A stretch of DNA of 64,000 nucleotides from Hymenobacter gelipurpurascens (GTDB taxonomy: Bacteria; Bacteroidota; Bacteroidia; Cytophagales; Hymenobacteraceae), in assembly GCF_900187375.1 (NCBI RefSeq), contig NZ_FYEW01000001.1, positions 1,736,001 through 1,800,000 of the forward strand. Reading direction: 5' to 3'. This document shows, piece after piece, positions 54,376 through 63,782 of the stretch; within the stretch, counting starts at the first letter, position 1; every line of letters starts with the position of its first letter. The translations under genes and the position numbers were made by a program. The notes under the pieces are model-generated. The model was given only the letters and a program-made list of their open reading frames with translations. It had not been told where the DNA came from and did not search any database.

Positions 54376-55887
54376 ATGAAGATCTTACTTACGGGAGCGA
54401 ATGGCTACATCGGCCAGCGTCTGTTGCCTCTGCTGGTGGAGGCCGGCCATGAGGTGGTATGCCTGGTCCGTGACCCCCGCCGCTTCGAGCTGCCAGAGCG
54501 CCTGCGCAGCCAGATCACCATAGCGCAGGGCGACTTGCTGCAACCGGAGAGCCTGCAGGAGCTGCCCCTGGATATTGAGGTGGCCTACTACCTGGTGCAC
54601 TCCATGAGTGGGCACGACAAAAACTTCTTCGAGTCGGAGCAGCAGTCGGCGCGCCATTTCACGGAATACATTGACCGCACCACGGCCCGCCAGATTATCT
54701 ACCTCTCCGGCATTGCCAACGATGCCTCCCTGAGTACCCACCTCCGCTCCCGCCGCTCCGTGGAGCGCGTACTGGATGAGGCGGCGCACGCCGCCCTCAC
54801 GGTGTTGCGCGCCAGCATTATCATTGGGTCGGGCTCGGCGTCGTTTGAGATTATCCGGGACTTGGTGGAGAAGCTGCCCGTGATGGTGACGCCGCGCTGG
54901 CTGAACTCGCGTTGTCAGCCCATCGGCATCCGGGATATCATGTACTACCTCACCCACGTGCTCGACAACCCGGCGTGCCTAGGCCAGTCGTTTGACGTGG
55001 GCGGGCCCGATGTGCTCACGTACCGCGACATGCTGCTGCAGCTGGCCAAGGCGCGCGGCTACCGGCGCTACATCATCACGGTGCCTGTACTTACGCCGCG
55101 TCTATCGTCGTGGTGGCTGTATCTGGTCACGAGCACAACGTTTTCCCTGGCACAAAGTCTGGTGGAAAGTCTGCGCAATGACACCGTAGTGGACCCCAAA
55201 CGCAGTATCCGTGAGGTGCTGCCCCACGAGTGCATGGGCTACCAGGCTGCCGTGGAGCTGGCTTTCCAGCGCATCGAGCAAAACGAAGTGGTGAGCAGCT
55301 GGAGCGACGCCCTCAGCAGCGGTGTCATGCCCCGCAACTACATGGACCACATCCAGATTCCACAGCATGGCTTACTCCAGGACCGCCAGACGCTACGCTT
55401 CTCCCGCGACCCCAAAGAGGTACTGCAAAACGTCTGGAGCATCGGCGGCGACCGGGGCTGGTACAAGGTAGATTGGCTGTGGCGCATCAGGGGGTTGATG
55501 GATAAGCTGGTGGGCGGTGTAGGCCTGCGCCGGGGGCGCCGCTCCCCCAACAAGCTCCGCGCCGGCGACCCGCTCGATTTCTGGCGCGTCCTCGTAGCCG
55601 ATAAAGCCAGCCGTCGCCTACTGCTCTACGCCGAAATGAAGCTTCCCGGCGAGGCGTGGCTGCAGTTCCGCATTCTTGACAATGAAGATGGCTCGCACAC
55701 CCTGGAGCAGTTGGCCGCCTTCCGGCCGAAGGGCCTGGCGGGCCGCCTGTACTGGTATTCGCTGGTGCCCTTTCACTTCGTGATTTTTAAGGGCATGATT
55801 GAGAATATCGTGCAGTACGGCCAAAAATCTCCCGCTCAACTTCCGCAGCACGGCACTCAGCCCCAAGCGCAACCAGCCGCGTCCTAG
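54376..55887 (+). CDS. NAD(P)-binding epimerase-like protein with DUF2867 C-terminus
   Basis: The 503-residue protein has an SDR-type N-terminal domain (GANGYIGQRLLP, 7-18, nucleotide motif; YLSGIANDASLSTHL) and a C-terminal domain of about 200 residues (from about 310, with SIGGDRGWYKVDWLWRIRGLMDKLVGGVGLRRGRR) typical of the YbjT/DUF2867 fusion. Such fusions occur widely. The reaction is unknown. The TAG stop is in CCTAGGCCAGT. Confidence 0.85.
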   Translation: MKILLTGANGYIGQRLLPLLVEAGHEVVCLVRDPRRFELPERLRSQITIAQGDLLQPESLQELPLDIEVAYYLVHSMSGHDKNFFESEQQSARHFTEYIDRTTARQIIYLSGIANDASLSTHLRSRRSVERVLDEAAHAALTVLRASIIIGSGSASFEIIRDLVEKLPVMVTPRWLNSRCQPIGIRDIMYYLTHVLDNPACLGQSFDVGGPDVLTYRDMLLQLAKARGYRRYIITVPVLTPRLSSWWLYLVTSTTFSLAQSLVESLRNDTVVDPKRSIREVLPHECMGYQAAVELAFQRIEQNEVVSSWSDALSSGVMPRNYMDHIQIPQHGLLQDRQTLRFSRDPKEVLQNVWSIGGDRGWYKVDWLWRIRGLMDKLVGGVGLRRGRRSPNKLRAGDPLDFWRVLVADKASRRLLLYAEMKLPGEAWLQFRILDNEDGSHTLEQLAAFRPKGLAGRLYWYSLVPFHFVIFKGMIENIVQYGQKSPAQLPQHGTQPQAQPAAS

Positions 55888-56176
55888 GCCAGTATCCAGC
55901 GCAGCAAATTTCAAGACCCATAAAGTCCTTTATTGACCAGGTTAATATATTGATTTACAGTTTATTATTTTCCTTTTTCCTTATCCATTAAGTCTGATAA
56001 TCACCTATATTGGTTGGCGACCATCAGAGTCTTGGGCATATCTTCCAGTCATTATTCCTCCCCCTACTTATTCCTTTTATGGGGCCACACCCGGCCCTGG
56101 TAGCCAACCAATCGTTACGACCTTATCCGGCCGCCATTTGTCGCCTTGTTATGAGGATGCAAAGGCGGCCTTTTAG
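55888..56176 (+). ncRNA. Candidate structured leader RNA upstream of the Lgt-like fusion gene
   Basis: ATTGGTTGGC (56009-56018) pairs with GCCAACCAAT (56103-56112), closing a region of about 100 bases, with CCA/TGG continuing inside. GGCCGCC near 56129 pairs with GGCGGCC (56164-56170) followed by TTTT, 5 bases before the GTG at 56177. A TATATTGG box at 56007-56014 could start the transcript at the closing stem. It might be a riboswitch or attenuator, but I see no known aptamer, so this remains a guess from pairing alone. Confidence 0.4.
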
Positions 56177-58093
56177 GTGGTAGAACAGGCAGTTTGGAGC
56201 TGGAATAAGAGCTTATTTACTTGCCTACTGATGTATCCACTACTACTATTTGGCGCCGTATCCTGGGCCGTGCCGGCCGATGCTGGCTACGATTTCTATT
56301 CCTTGTTCTACGTGCTGGCGTTTGGCCTCAACCTACTGCTGTTGGTGGCGGAAGGCCGGCGACGGGGCTACCCCCTGCGGCCCTGGCTGGTAGTGCTGGC
56401 CTGCACTACGCTCGCATTTATTCTGGGCACCAAGCTTCTGGCGTTTTCCGGCCGGGAGTGGCGCGGCCTCCTGACTACCGGCTACTGGCCTAGCACGGAA
56501 GCGCGCACCGTATTGGGCGGAGCGCTGGCCGGCACGCTCACGCTGCTGGCCCTGCGGCGGCCCTTTGGGTTTAGCTGGCACGTCTTCGATGCCTTTACGC
56601 TCCCCATGTGCGCGGCCCTGGCGGTGCAGTGCATAGGCTGTGTACTCACAGGCTGCTGCTTCGGCGAGCCTACCGCAGGCAGCTGGGGCCTCACCTACCC
56701 ACCCGATACACTGCCCTACTTGGTACAGCAGGCTCAGGGGTTGCTGCCGTTGGGAGCGGCCCGGTCCTTGCCCGTGCACCCCACGCAACTTTACTCGCTC
56801 GGGCTGTGCGTGGCTGTGGGGCTTGTGCTCCTCCTGACGCGCCACCGCCGGTGGCCGGGCGGTAGCCGCCGCCTCTTGCATCTAGGCCTGTTGCTGACGG
56901 GGCGCTTTCTGATTGAGTTTTGGCGCGACCCTGCTGGCGAGCAGGTTGGGGCTGCCTTGCACACGCACGGTGGGCTGGTTCTTAAGCAAGTGCAATGGAC
57001 GTTGCTAGTGTTGGCTCCGGCCGCACTGGGCCTGTGGGGCTGGCTGTTGCATCGGCCCAAACACCACAACCTGCAGCCGGAGCAGCTTCCCACCCAATTC
57101 CCGGCGCGCAACCTGTTGGCCGTGGCGGCTTTGCTGGCCCTTACGGCCTGGCTGGGGCCCCTGTCCCTCACGCTCCCGGAAGTTGTCGTCGTCAAGACGT
57201 TGCTGCTGACGGTGCTCGTGCTGGAAGGTGGCGCGCTGCTGCTGGGTGCGGCGGGCTCGGCCCAACCGTTTCGCGTGGCTCTTCCTCTCGGTTTGGCCTG
57301 CACGGTACTGATACTCAGCAGCCAAGCCCCTGCCGATTCTACTACCGGCCATGGGCGCGAAAAATACACTACGCTCAGCGGCAGCCTGAGCTTGGGCAAC
57401 TTCCGGCGCGAACAAAACCTTGGGGGCGGCTGCAACGGCTCCTCGCCCTTGCTGGCCTACCGCCACCGCTACGCTACCGGCACCCTCGATCTTGCCGTTA
57501 CGGAGCTTCCGGGGGTTGATGAGGACGGCGACATGCACAAGGCCGAGACGACGATAGGCGTGCGGGTGCACACCGGCGCCGACCAGCAAACCCCCACCGG
57601 CGACCCACAGCCCTACACGTATGACGCCGACCGCCTCTCTTTCCTGATTGGCCTGAACCCGTATGTGCAGCTAGACCGCAAATGGCTGGGCATGGGCATC
57701 GGGTTCATGGTAGGCAACCTGGGCTACCACCGCCTGTACTACGGAGATAAGCAGAGCCTACTGGATCTGCAGACTTCCCTCCGTTTCGGCGACCGGCAGG
57801 TGGCCTACGCCATTGCCGATTACAACTACCTGGGTTACGGCACCGCCAATCCACAGCATCGGTTCGGAGTGGGTACTGGATTTGGGGGCACGCGGTGGCA
57901 GCTGGTCGGCGGGGCCGCTTCGGCCAAAACCTACGACGTTTCCAGCGGCCAGAACCGTTGGTCGGGCTTTTTGGAAGCTCAGGGGCGGTTTACACCGCAG
58001 TGGCAGGCCAGCACGTTTCTGGTGCTAGGCAACCCTCACCAACAGCAGGTGGGCTTGCGACTGGGCTATCGGTTCCCGCCGAAAACCCGCTAA
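56177..58093 (+). CDS. Lgt-like diacylglyceryl transferase domain fused to a beta-rich C-terminus
   Basis: The 638-residue protein begins with about seven hydrophobic helices matching prolipoprotein diacylglyceryl transferase (CIGCVLTGCCFGEPT where Lgt has its GRxGNF-type segment, VHPTQLYSL, RFLIEFWRDP). Further helices span about 300-395. The last 230 residues (from about 410) have alternating polar and aromatic strands ending in VGLRLGYRFPP, like a barrel or beta-domain. The start may be this GTG or the ATG at 56231. A true Lgt activity is doubtful, because the catalytic region is divergent. Confidence 0.75.
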   Translation: MVEQAVWSWNKSLFTCLLMYPLLLFGAVSWAVPADAGYDFYSLFYVLAFGLNLLLLVAEGRRRGYPLRPWLVVLACTTLAFILGTKLLAFSGREWRGLLTTGYWPSTEARTVLGGALAGTLTLLALRRPFGFSWHVFDAFTLPMCAALAVQCIGCVLTGCCFGEPTAGSWGLTYPPDTLPYLVQQAQGLLPLGAARSLPVHPTQLYSLGLCVAVGLVLLLTRHRRWPGGSRRLLHLGLLLTGRFLIEFWRDPAGEQVGAALHTHGGLVLKQVQWTLLVLAPAALGLWGWLLHRPKHHNLQPEQLPTQFPARNLLAVAALLALTAWLGPLSLTLPEVVVVKTLLLTVLVLEGGALLLGAAGSAQPFRVALPLGLACTVLILSSQAPADSTTGHGREKYTTLSGSLSLGNFRREQNLGGGCNGSSPLLAYRHRYATGTLDLAVTELPGVDEDGDMHKAETTIGVRVHTGADQQTPTGDPQPYTYDADRLSFLIGLNPYVQLDRKWLGMGIGFMVGNLGYHRLYYGDKQSLLDLQTSLRFGDRQVAYAIADYNYLGYGTANPQHRFGVGTGFGGTRWQLVGGAASAKTYDVSSGQNRWSGFLEAQGRFTPQWQASTFLVLGNPHQQQVGLRLGYRFPPKTR

Positions 58094-58200
58094 TAGGTAT
58101 TGGCAACGCACCTTCAGCTTCTTTTCACCTGTTGAGCATTGGCGACACTGGCCTATTCCTGCTCCAGGCGGGCCTGCACCAATGAGCAGGCCGGTAAAAC

Positions 58201-58233
58201 AACTCAGCGCGGCCTTTCGGGCCGCGCTGAGTT
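58201..58233. terminator. Bidirectional terminator
   Basis: AACTCAGCGCGGCC (58201-58214) pairs perfectly with GGCCGCGCTGAGTT (58220-58233) around TTTCG. It separates the convergent Lgt-like (+) and aldehyde dehydrogenase (-) genes. Confidence 0.9.
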
Positions 58234-58257
58234 GGTAAGCAGAATATATAGACTGGC

Positions 58258-59796
58258 CTAAATCTTCTCCGGCAGCCGGGTGGCATCCTCGAAGTTGCCC
58301 AGAATCGATTTTTCACCTTCCGTTACGGCCTCCACGAGCAGCGCACCGCCCACAAAAGCACCCTTCCACGACTCGCCCAGGCCACCAAATACCTCTTCCC
58401 GGTCGCCACGCGAGCGGAGTTTATTGATGCCCATCTTGAAGGCACGCACTTCCTTGGCGGTGCGCGCCGCCCACTTCTCGTCATCAGAGGCCAGCGCCCC
58501 TACCAAGGCTCCGTTCGAGATGTTCATTTCGCCTACCAGTTCCTCCACGCGGTCTACCAGCACAATGGAGTCAATGGGGCCGAAGGGCTCCTTGAAGTAT
58601 AGCTCGCTTTGGCGAGGCAGATTTACGAGGGCGCGGGGCGCGCGGTAAGCCGAGCGGTCCTGGCCGGGCAGGAACAGGCTATCATCGAGCTTACCCTCGA
58701 AAATAGGCGTAGCGCCAGTTTTCAGGGCGTTTTCGTAGAGGCGGTCCAGATCTTCGGCCTGCGCTTTATTGATTACGGGTCCAAAGGCCAGATCCGGCAG
58801 CTTGTCGTCGGCGCTGTCTACGAGCGTGGGGTTGCCGACTTTCAGGCCCTTGATGGTGTTCCAGTAGGTTTCCACGAACTGCGGAAACAGGCGGCGCTCC
58901 ACCACAAACCGCACGTAGGCCGTGCAGCGCTGCTTGCCGTAGTCGTAGCCCTTCTTGAGCTGATCGGCTAGGCCATCCCAGTCGCTGTAGTTCCAGATGC
59001 CGTAGGTGTTCACGCCTTCCATTTCCAGCATGTAGCGCTTGTGCACGGAGCCCAGGGCATCAGCAATGTTGCGGCCGTTGTAGCGGCCACCTACGAAGCT
59101 GAGGCAGTCTACTGCTTCATTCTTCACCAGCACGTCGCTCAGCTCACCGCCCGAGCCACTCACCAACGTAACGGGCAGGCCGCAGCGACGAGCAATGGCG
59201 AAGGTCAGGCTCAGGGAAATGAAGCCGCCATCGGTAGGTGTTTTGGCAATAACCGAGTTGCCACATAGGGCCTGCACCAGCACCGCGTGCAGCAGCACCG
59301 ACATAGGGTAGTTCCAGGAAGCAATGTTGCTGACCAAGCCTAGCGGCTCGCGCTGGCCCAGCATGCCTTCAATATTATCGACATACCACTGCACGCCCTC
59401 GATAGCGCGGTCGATGTCGGTGAAGCCCAACTTATAGGTTTTGCCAATCTCCCAGATCAGTAGTTTGCCCACGAGGTCTACCTGGTCGCGCAGTTGGTTG
59501 AGGCAGTCCTGCACGCGGCGCTTACGCTCATCCAGGTCTACGGCGGCCCAGGCAGCGGCTTCCTGCTTGGCAAACTGCACGGCGCGCACGGCGGTGTCAT
59601 GGTCGAGCATGGGCAGCGAGCCAATATCGGAGCCATCTACGGGCGAGGTAAACGGGCGGGGCTTACCGGGCTCCTGCCACCGGCCTTCCATGAGGTTCAG
59701 GAACTTGCCGTCCTGCGTGAATACTTCCGGAGTGATGGATTTCATCTGGCTCAGCAGACCGCCGAACTCAACCTGGGGCGAAACGATTTTGGTCAT
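58258..59796 (-). CDS. Divergent aldehyde dehydrogenase
   Basis: The 512-residue NAD(P)-dependent dehydrogenase has the catalytic Cys291 in GKQRCTAY, a Glu candidate at 258/260 (MLEMEG), and Asn162 in IASWNYPMS. Many usual ALDH segments (LELGGKSP and so on) are changed, so it belongs to a divergent branch and its aldehyde is unknown. The ATG at 59796 was chosen as the clean start. It is followed by its terminator, and the stop lies in the TAGGCC motif. Confidence 0.85.
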   Translation of the reverse strand: MTKIVSPQVEFGGLLSQMKSITPEVFTQDGKFLNLMEGRWQEPGKPRPFTSPVDGSDIGSLPMLDHDTAVRAVQFAKQEAAAWAAVDLDERKRRVQDCLNQLRDQVDLVGKLLIWEIGKTYKLGFTDIDRAIEGVQWYVDNIEGMLGQREPLGLVSNIASWNYPMSVLLHAVLVQALCGNSVIAKTPTDGGFISLSLTFAIARRCGLPVTLVSGSGGELSDVLVKNEAVDCLSFVGGRYNGRNIADALGSVHKRYMLEMEGVNTYGIWNYSDWDGLADQLKKGYDYGKQRCTAYVRFVVERRLFPQFVETYWNTIKGLKVGNPTLVDSADDKLPDLAFGPVINKAQAEDLDRLYENALKTGATPIFEGKLDDSLFLPGQDRSAYRAPRALVNLPRQSELYFKEPFGPIDSIVLVDRVEELVGEMNISNGALVGALASDDEKWAARTAKEVRAFKMGINKLRSRGDREEVFGGLGESWKGAFVGGALLVEAVTEGEKSILGNFEDATRLPEKI

Positions 59797-59889
59797 GGCA
59801 AAGAGAGAAGCAGCCGACAACAGCTGCGTGCTGTAGTTGTGCTCCCTAAAGAAGGTTCTTTTTTGAATTGTTTGCGAACAGGGAGTGGC

Positions 59890-60942
59890 CTAGCGGGCAG
59901 CTTCCGAGGTTTGAGCAGCAAGTACCGGAACCTCTGGAACCGCTTTAGCGCAGGCCAGCAACCGATTAACCAGCTCCGGCGAGCCAATATAGAGCGGAGC
60001 CCGCTGATGAAAATCAGTAGGCTCAATATCCAGCACTTCCTCCGTGCCAGCCATGGCCAGGCCACCGGCCTGCTCAATGAGGAAAGCCAGCGGGTAGCCT
60101 TCATACAGCAGGCGCAGCTTGCCCTGGGGCGTTTTGCGCGTGGGCGGATACAAGTAAATGCCGCCCGTAAACAGATTGCGGTGATAGTCGGCTACGAGGG
60201 AGCCCACGTACCGGCCGCTCATGGTTTGCTCCTTGCACTGCATGAGAAAGTCGCGCACGTACTGCGGATAGTCGAACCAGTAGCCTTCGTTGCAGGAAAA
60301 CACGTTGCCGGTGGCCGGAATGGTGATGCTGGGATGAGACAGGAAGAACTCCCCCAGCGAGTTTTCATACGTGAAGCCGACCACGCCGTGCCCGGTAGTA
60401 TACACCAGCATGGTGCTGGAGCCATACAGTATGTAGCCGGCCGCAATTTGTCGGCGGCCACCCTGTAGAAAGTCTTCCCGCGTAGCCTCCTGCCCTACCT
60501 CCGACACGCGCCGGTAGATGCTGAAGATAGTCCCGATGCTGATGTTGACATCGATGTTCGAGGAGCCATCCAGTGGGTCAATGGCCACCACGTATTTGCC
60601 CTGGCAGTTGCCGGTGTGGATGATGTCGTCCTCCTCCTCTGAGAGAACAGCACAGGCCTCGCCCCCATTGGTGAGAGCCCGGATAAAGCGGATATTGGCT
60701 TCTACATCGAGCTTTTGCTGCGCCTCGCCCTGCACGTTCTGCTGGCCCATAGCGCCGATGATGCTGGTCAGGCCAGCCCGGTTTACCTCCCGGTTTACGA
60801 TTTTTCCGGCCAGCGCAATGTCGCGCAGCAGCTGCGACAACTCGCCCGTGGCGTACGCAAACTCAGACTGCTTGCGCATGATGTAGCGCTCCAGCGTAGT
60901 GCCAACTGGCTGGGCCAGTGCGTTTTCGCGACTAATACTCAT
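59890..60942 (-). CDS. fbp: Class 1 fructose-1,6-bisphosphatase
   Basis: The 350-residue Mg-dependent phosphatase runs gluconeogenesis from fructose-1,6-bisphosphate to fructose-6-phosphate. Family motifs include AVLSEEEDD (metal ligands), VAIDPLDGSSNIDVN and GGIYLYPPTRK. GKLRLLYEGYPLAFLIEQAGG is the conserved C-terminal segment. It lies beside, but not necessarily with, the ALDH gene. The stop is in TGGCCTAG. Confidence 0.96.
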   Translation of the reverse strand: MSISRENALAQPVGTTLERYIMRKQSEFAYATGELSQLLRDIALAGKIVNREVNRAGLTSIIGAMGQQNVQGEAQQKLDVEANIRFIRALTNGGEACAVLSEEEDDIIHTGNCQGKYVVAIDPLDGSSNIDVNISIGTIFSIYRRVSEVGQEATREDFLQGGRRQIAAGYILYGSSTMLVYTTGHGVVGFTYENSLGEFFLSHPSITIPATGNVFSCNEGYWFDYPQYVRDFLMQCKEQTMSGRYVGSLVADYHRNLFTGGIYLYPPTRKTPQGKLRLLYEGYPLAFLIEQAGGLAMAGTEEVLDIEPTDFHQRAPLYIGSPELVNRLLACAKAVPEVPVLAAQTSEAAR

Positions 60943-61131
60943 ATACCAGAAAGGAAATAAAAGGGTGTATGCGGAAGCGCGGCGGCTTCCCGATGCTTGT
61001 GGCCCCTAACCTCCACGCCCACCAGTAGGCCGCCGCTTTTCTGCGTCGTATTTTGAATATCACATAGAAAAACACTGGCCTAGGGCTCCCTAACCAGCAT
61101 CTATTCCTTAAACTAACTTGCGCGAAGTGGC

Positions 61132-61605
61132 CTAGCTTTTGGCTTCAGGCTGTTTCTGCGACTGCCACAGCACTACCTGCCAGCCCTTCTTGGGGTCTTT
61201 CACCTGCACCACCACATATTTCAGGTGCGCAATGTTGGGCGTGCCGTCGGGTTTGTTGGGCTGGTAAATAGTAATAGTCCCATTCACTACGGCTGCTTTG
61301 CCGTCGTTGTAGGCCCGCACGTTCAGGGCTTCCACGTCGATCTTATCGTACACACTTTTGCCATCCCGAATGGACTGGATGTACTCCTGCTTGTTGTTCT
61401 GGTGGCCGTTGGAGTGTGTGTATACCAGGTCATCGGCAAATACCTTCTCCAGCACAGTGTAATCCTTTTTCACCTGAGCTTCGAAACGTTGGCGTTCCAG
61501 CGCTTCTACTTCTTTGGCCGCTGCCACGTCTTTCTTGGATTGAGCGAACATACTAACAGGCACAGCCAACAAGGCCAGCAGCAAAAGCAAAGCTGATTTT
61601 TTCAT
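61132..61605 (-). CDS. Secreted NTF2-like / DUF4440 protein
   Basis: The 157-residue product has a signal peptide (cleavage near MFAQ) and a cone-fold of the NTF2/SnoaL superfamily (EALERQRFEAQVKKDYTVLEKVFADDLVYTHSNGH). Function is unknown. Its stop is in TGGCCTAG. It lies 20 bases after the MFS gene and may be cotranscribed with it. Confidence 0.8.
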   Translation of the reverse strand: MKKSALLLLLALLAVPVSMFAQSKKDVAAAKEVEALERQRFEAQVKKDYTVLEKVFADDLVYTHSNGHQNNKQEYIQSIRDGKSVYDKIDVEALNVRAYNDGKAAVVNGTITIYQPNKPDGTPNIAHLKYVVVQVKDPKKGWQVVLWQSQKQPEAKS

Positions 61606-61625
61606 AGCGCGAGGAGAGAAAGGAA

Positions 61626-62987
61626 TTAGTGAGCCGCCGATGTTGAGGCAGTTTCGTCGAGGTTGATTTGCTTCATGGTAGGCGCCAAGAAGTGCATCAG
61701 CACCCAGGCCAGCAGGTAGGCTCCACCGCAAATCCAGAACATTATAAAATAGGCCTTGTCGAGCTGGCCGATGCTCTCATAGTACACGAACATGCGCTTC
61801 TGCACCAGCGCCGACAGCACAATACCTCCCATACCACCGGCCATACCCCCGATGCCCGTAACGGACGCCACGGCACGCTTCGGGAACATATCCGATACGG
61901 TGGTAAAGATGTTCGCGCTCCAGGCTTGGTGTGCCGCGGCCGCAATGCCAATCACGAGCACCGCCAGCCACATGTTTACCTGGCCTAGACGCTGGGCAAA
62001 CACAATCGGGAACACGCAGAGGGCAATCAGCAGCATGGAGGTTTTGCGAGCTTTGAAAGCCGGCATACCATGCTTAATGAAGTTCAGCGGAATCCAGCCG
62101 CCGCCCACGCTACCAATGCTGGAGAGCATGTACACCATGGCCACGGGCAAGGCAATATCAGTGCCTTTGAGGCCGTACTGCTTGCTCAGGAAATCGGGCA
62201 ACCAGAACAAGTAGAACCACCAGATAGGATCGGTCAGGAACTTGCCGAGCACGAAGCCCCAGGTCTGCCGAAACGTGAGCAGCTTAAACCACGAAACCTT
62301 AGGCTGGGTGGTGATGGAAGCCGCCGCCATATCATCCACATCACTGTGGATATACTCGAACTCAGCCTTCGTGAGCTTAGCGTGCTTGGCTGGCACTTCG
62401 TACAGCACAAACCAGAGCACCAGCCACACAAACCCCAGCGCGCCGGTAATGACAAAAGCCCATTTCCAGCCCCAGGTTTCAGCAATCCACGGCACGGTGA
62501 GCGGCGCAATGATAGCGCCCACGTTGGAGCCCGAGTTGAAAATGCCCGTAGCCAGTGCCCGCTCCTTCTGCGGAAACCACTCGGCGGTGGTTTTGATGGC
62601 AGCGGGGAAGTTGCCGGCCTCTGTTACGCCCAAAAAGGCCCGCGCCACACTGAAACCCAGCGTACTGCTGACCAAGGCATGCCCGATGGCGGCCAGACTC
62701 CACAGGAAAGTAGACAGGGCATAACCCATCTTAGTCCCCAGCTTATCGATAATGCGCCCCACCCCCAGCATACCCAACGAGTAGGCCAGTTTGAAAGCAA
62801 TTTCGATGTTGGCATAGTCGCCGGCGTTCCAGTGGAACTCGGTTTCGAGGTACGGCTTCAGCAGGGAAATAACCGCTCGGTCGAGGTAATTGACCGTGGT
62901 AGCGAAGAACACCAGCGAGCAGATGGTCCAGCGGTACTTCCCGATACCGGTGGCGGTTGCCGGTGCAGCAGAAGTGGTTTGTATCAT
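61626..62987 (-). CDS. MFS transporter, hexuronate (ExuT-like) type
   Basis: The 453-residue protein has twelve hydrophobic helices and the ACS-family signatures NYLDRAVISLLKPYLETEF, GRIIDKLGTKMGY and FLGVTEAGNFPAAIKTTAEWFPQKERA. Given that kdgA and a sugar kinase are just upstream on the same strand, galacturonate or glucuronate is the likely substrate. It is the third gene of the catabolic block, 80 bases after kdgA. Confidence 0.88.
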   Translation of the reverse strand: MIQTTSAAPATATGIGKYRWTICSLVFFATTVNYLDRAVISLLKPYLETEFHWNAGDYANIEIAFKLAYSLGMLGVGRIIDKLGTKMGYALSTFLWSLAAIGHALVSSTLGFSVARAFLGVTEAGNFPAAIKTTAEWFPQKERALATGIFNSGSNVGAIIAPLTVPWIAETWGWKWAFVITGALGFVWLVLWFVLYEVPAKHAKLTKAEFEYIHSDVDDMAAASITTQPKVSWFKLLTFRQTWGFVLGKFLTDPIWWFYLFWLPDFLSKQYGLKGTDIALPVAMVYMLSSIGSVGGGWIPLNFIKHGMPAFKARKTSMLLIALCVFPIVFAQRLGQVNMWLAVLVIGIAAAAHQAWSANIFTTVSDMFPKRAVASVTGIGGMAGGMGGIVLSALVQKRMFVYYESIGQLDKAYFIMFWICGGAYLLAWVLMHFLAPTMKQINLDETASTSAAH

Positions 62988-63067
62988 AGAGGTCGGGCTG
63001 AATGCGGTGGGAGAAATTCAGGAACCGAAAGAGGCAGGCGCTAGGCCACTCTGTTTCGGCTTGGCGT

Positions 63068-63724
63068 TTACTTCTGAAGCGTTTTCACAAACTGCAGCAG
63101 GTGGGAAATCTGCTGGCTGAAGGCCTGGGTGTCATCAACGTTTTTGAAGAGCTGGGAACCCATCCCGACCACGTTTACGCCCGCTGCAAACCATTCGCGC
63201 AGGCTTTCTTCGGTCGGCTCCACGCCGCCCGTTACCATCAGAGGCACCGTAGGCATGGGGCCGCGCAGGCTCTTGACGAAGCCCGGACCTACCACGTTGC
63301 CGGGGAAGATTTTGACGATGGCGGCGCCCATTTTCGTGGCCTGGTACACCTCGCTCACGGTCATGGTGCCGGGCAGCCAGGGCGTGCCGTGCTTTCGGCA
63401 TACTTCCGCTACTTCAGCCGTCAGGCAGGGCTGTACCACAAAATCGGCGCCGACCTGAATGAAGCGCTCCGCATCCTCAGCGGTGTAAATAGTGCCGATA
63501 CCGAGTAGCATATCGGGGCAGTTCTCCTTCACAAAAGGAACCAGCGCCGAGAAAACATCGAAAGCATTAGAGCCTCGGTTCGTGAATTCAAACACGCGTA
63601 GACCACCTGCGTAGCACGCCTGCAGAATACGCTGGGCGTACGCCACATCGGCGTGATAGAATACTGGCACAATGGGCGTACCCAGTACGATGGTTTGAAT
63701 ATCAGCGGCGGAGAAGCGAGGCAT
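63068..63724 (-). CDS. kdgA: 2-dehydro-3-deoxy-phosphogluconate aldolase
   Basis: The 218-residue class I aldolase splits KDPG to pyruvate and glyceraldehyde-3-phosphate. Glu46 (VFEFTNRG) and the Schiff-base Lys138 (IVKIFPGN) are in place. It follows the sugar kinase gene by 58 bases, so the two form the KDG kinase-aldolase end of uronate degradation. The symbol eda would apply equally. Confidence 0.92.
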   Translation of the reverse strand: MPRFSAADIQTIVLGTPIVPVFYHADVAYAQRILQACYAGGLRVFEFTNRGSNAFDVFSALVPFVKENCPDMLLGIGTIYTAEDAERFIQVGADFVVQPCLTAEVAEVCRKHGTPWLPGTMTVSEVYQATKMGAAIVKIFPGNVVGPGFVKSLRGPMPTVPLMVTGGVEPTEESLREWFAAGVNVVGMGSQLFKNVDDTQAFSQQISHLLQFVKTLQK

Positions 63725-63782
63725 TGAAAAGCAGATTATCGTTTGTTAGGCTACTACTGGCCTAGAAGAAGGTCAGATGTAT

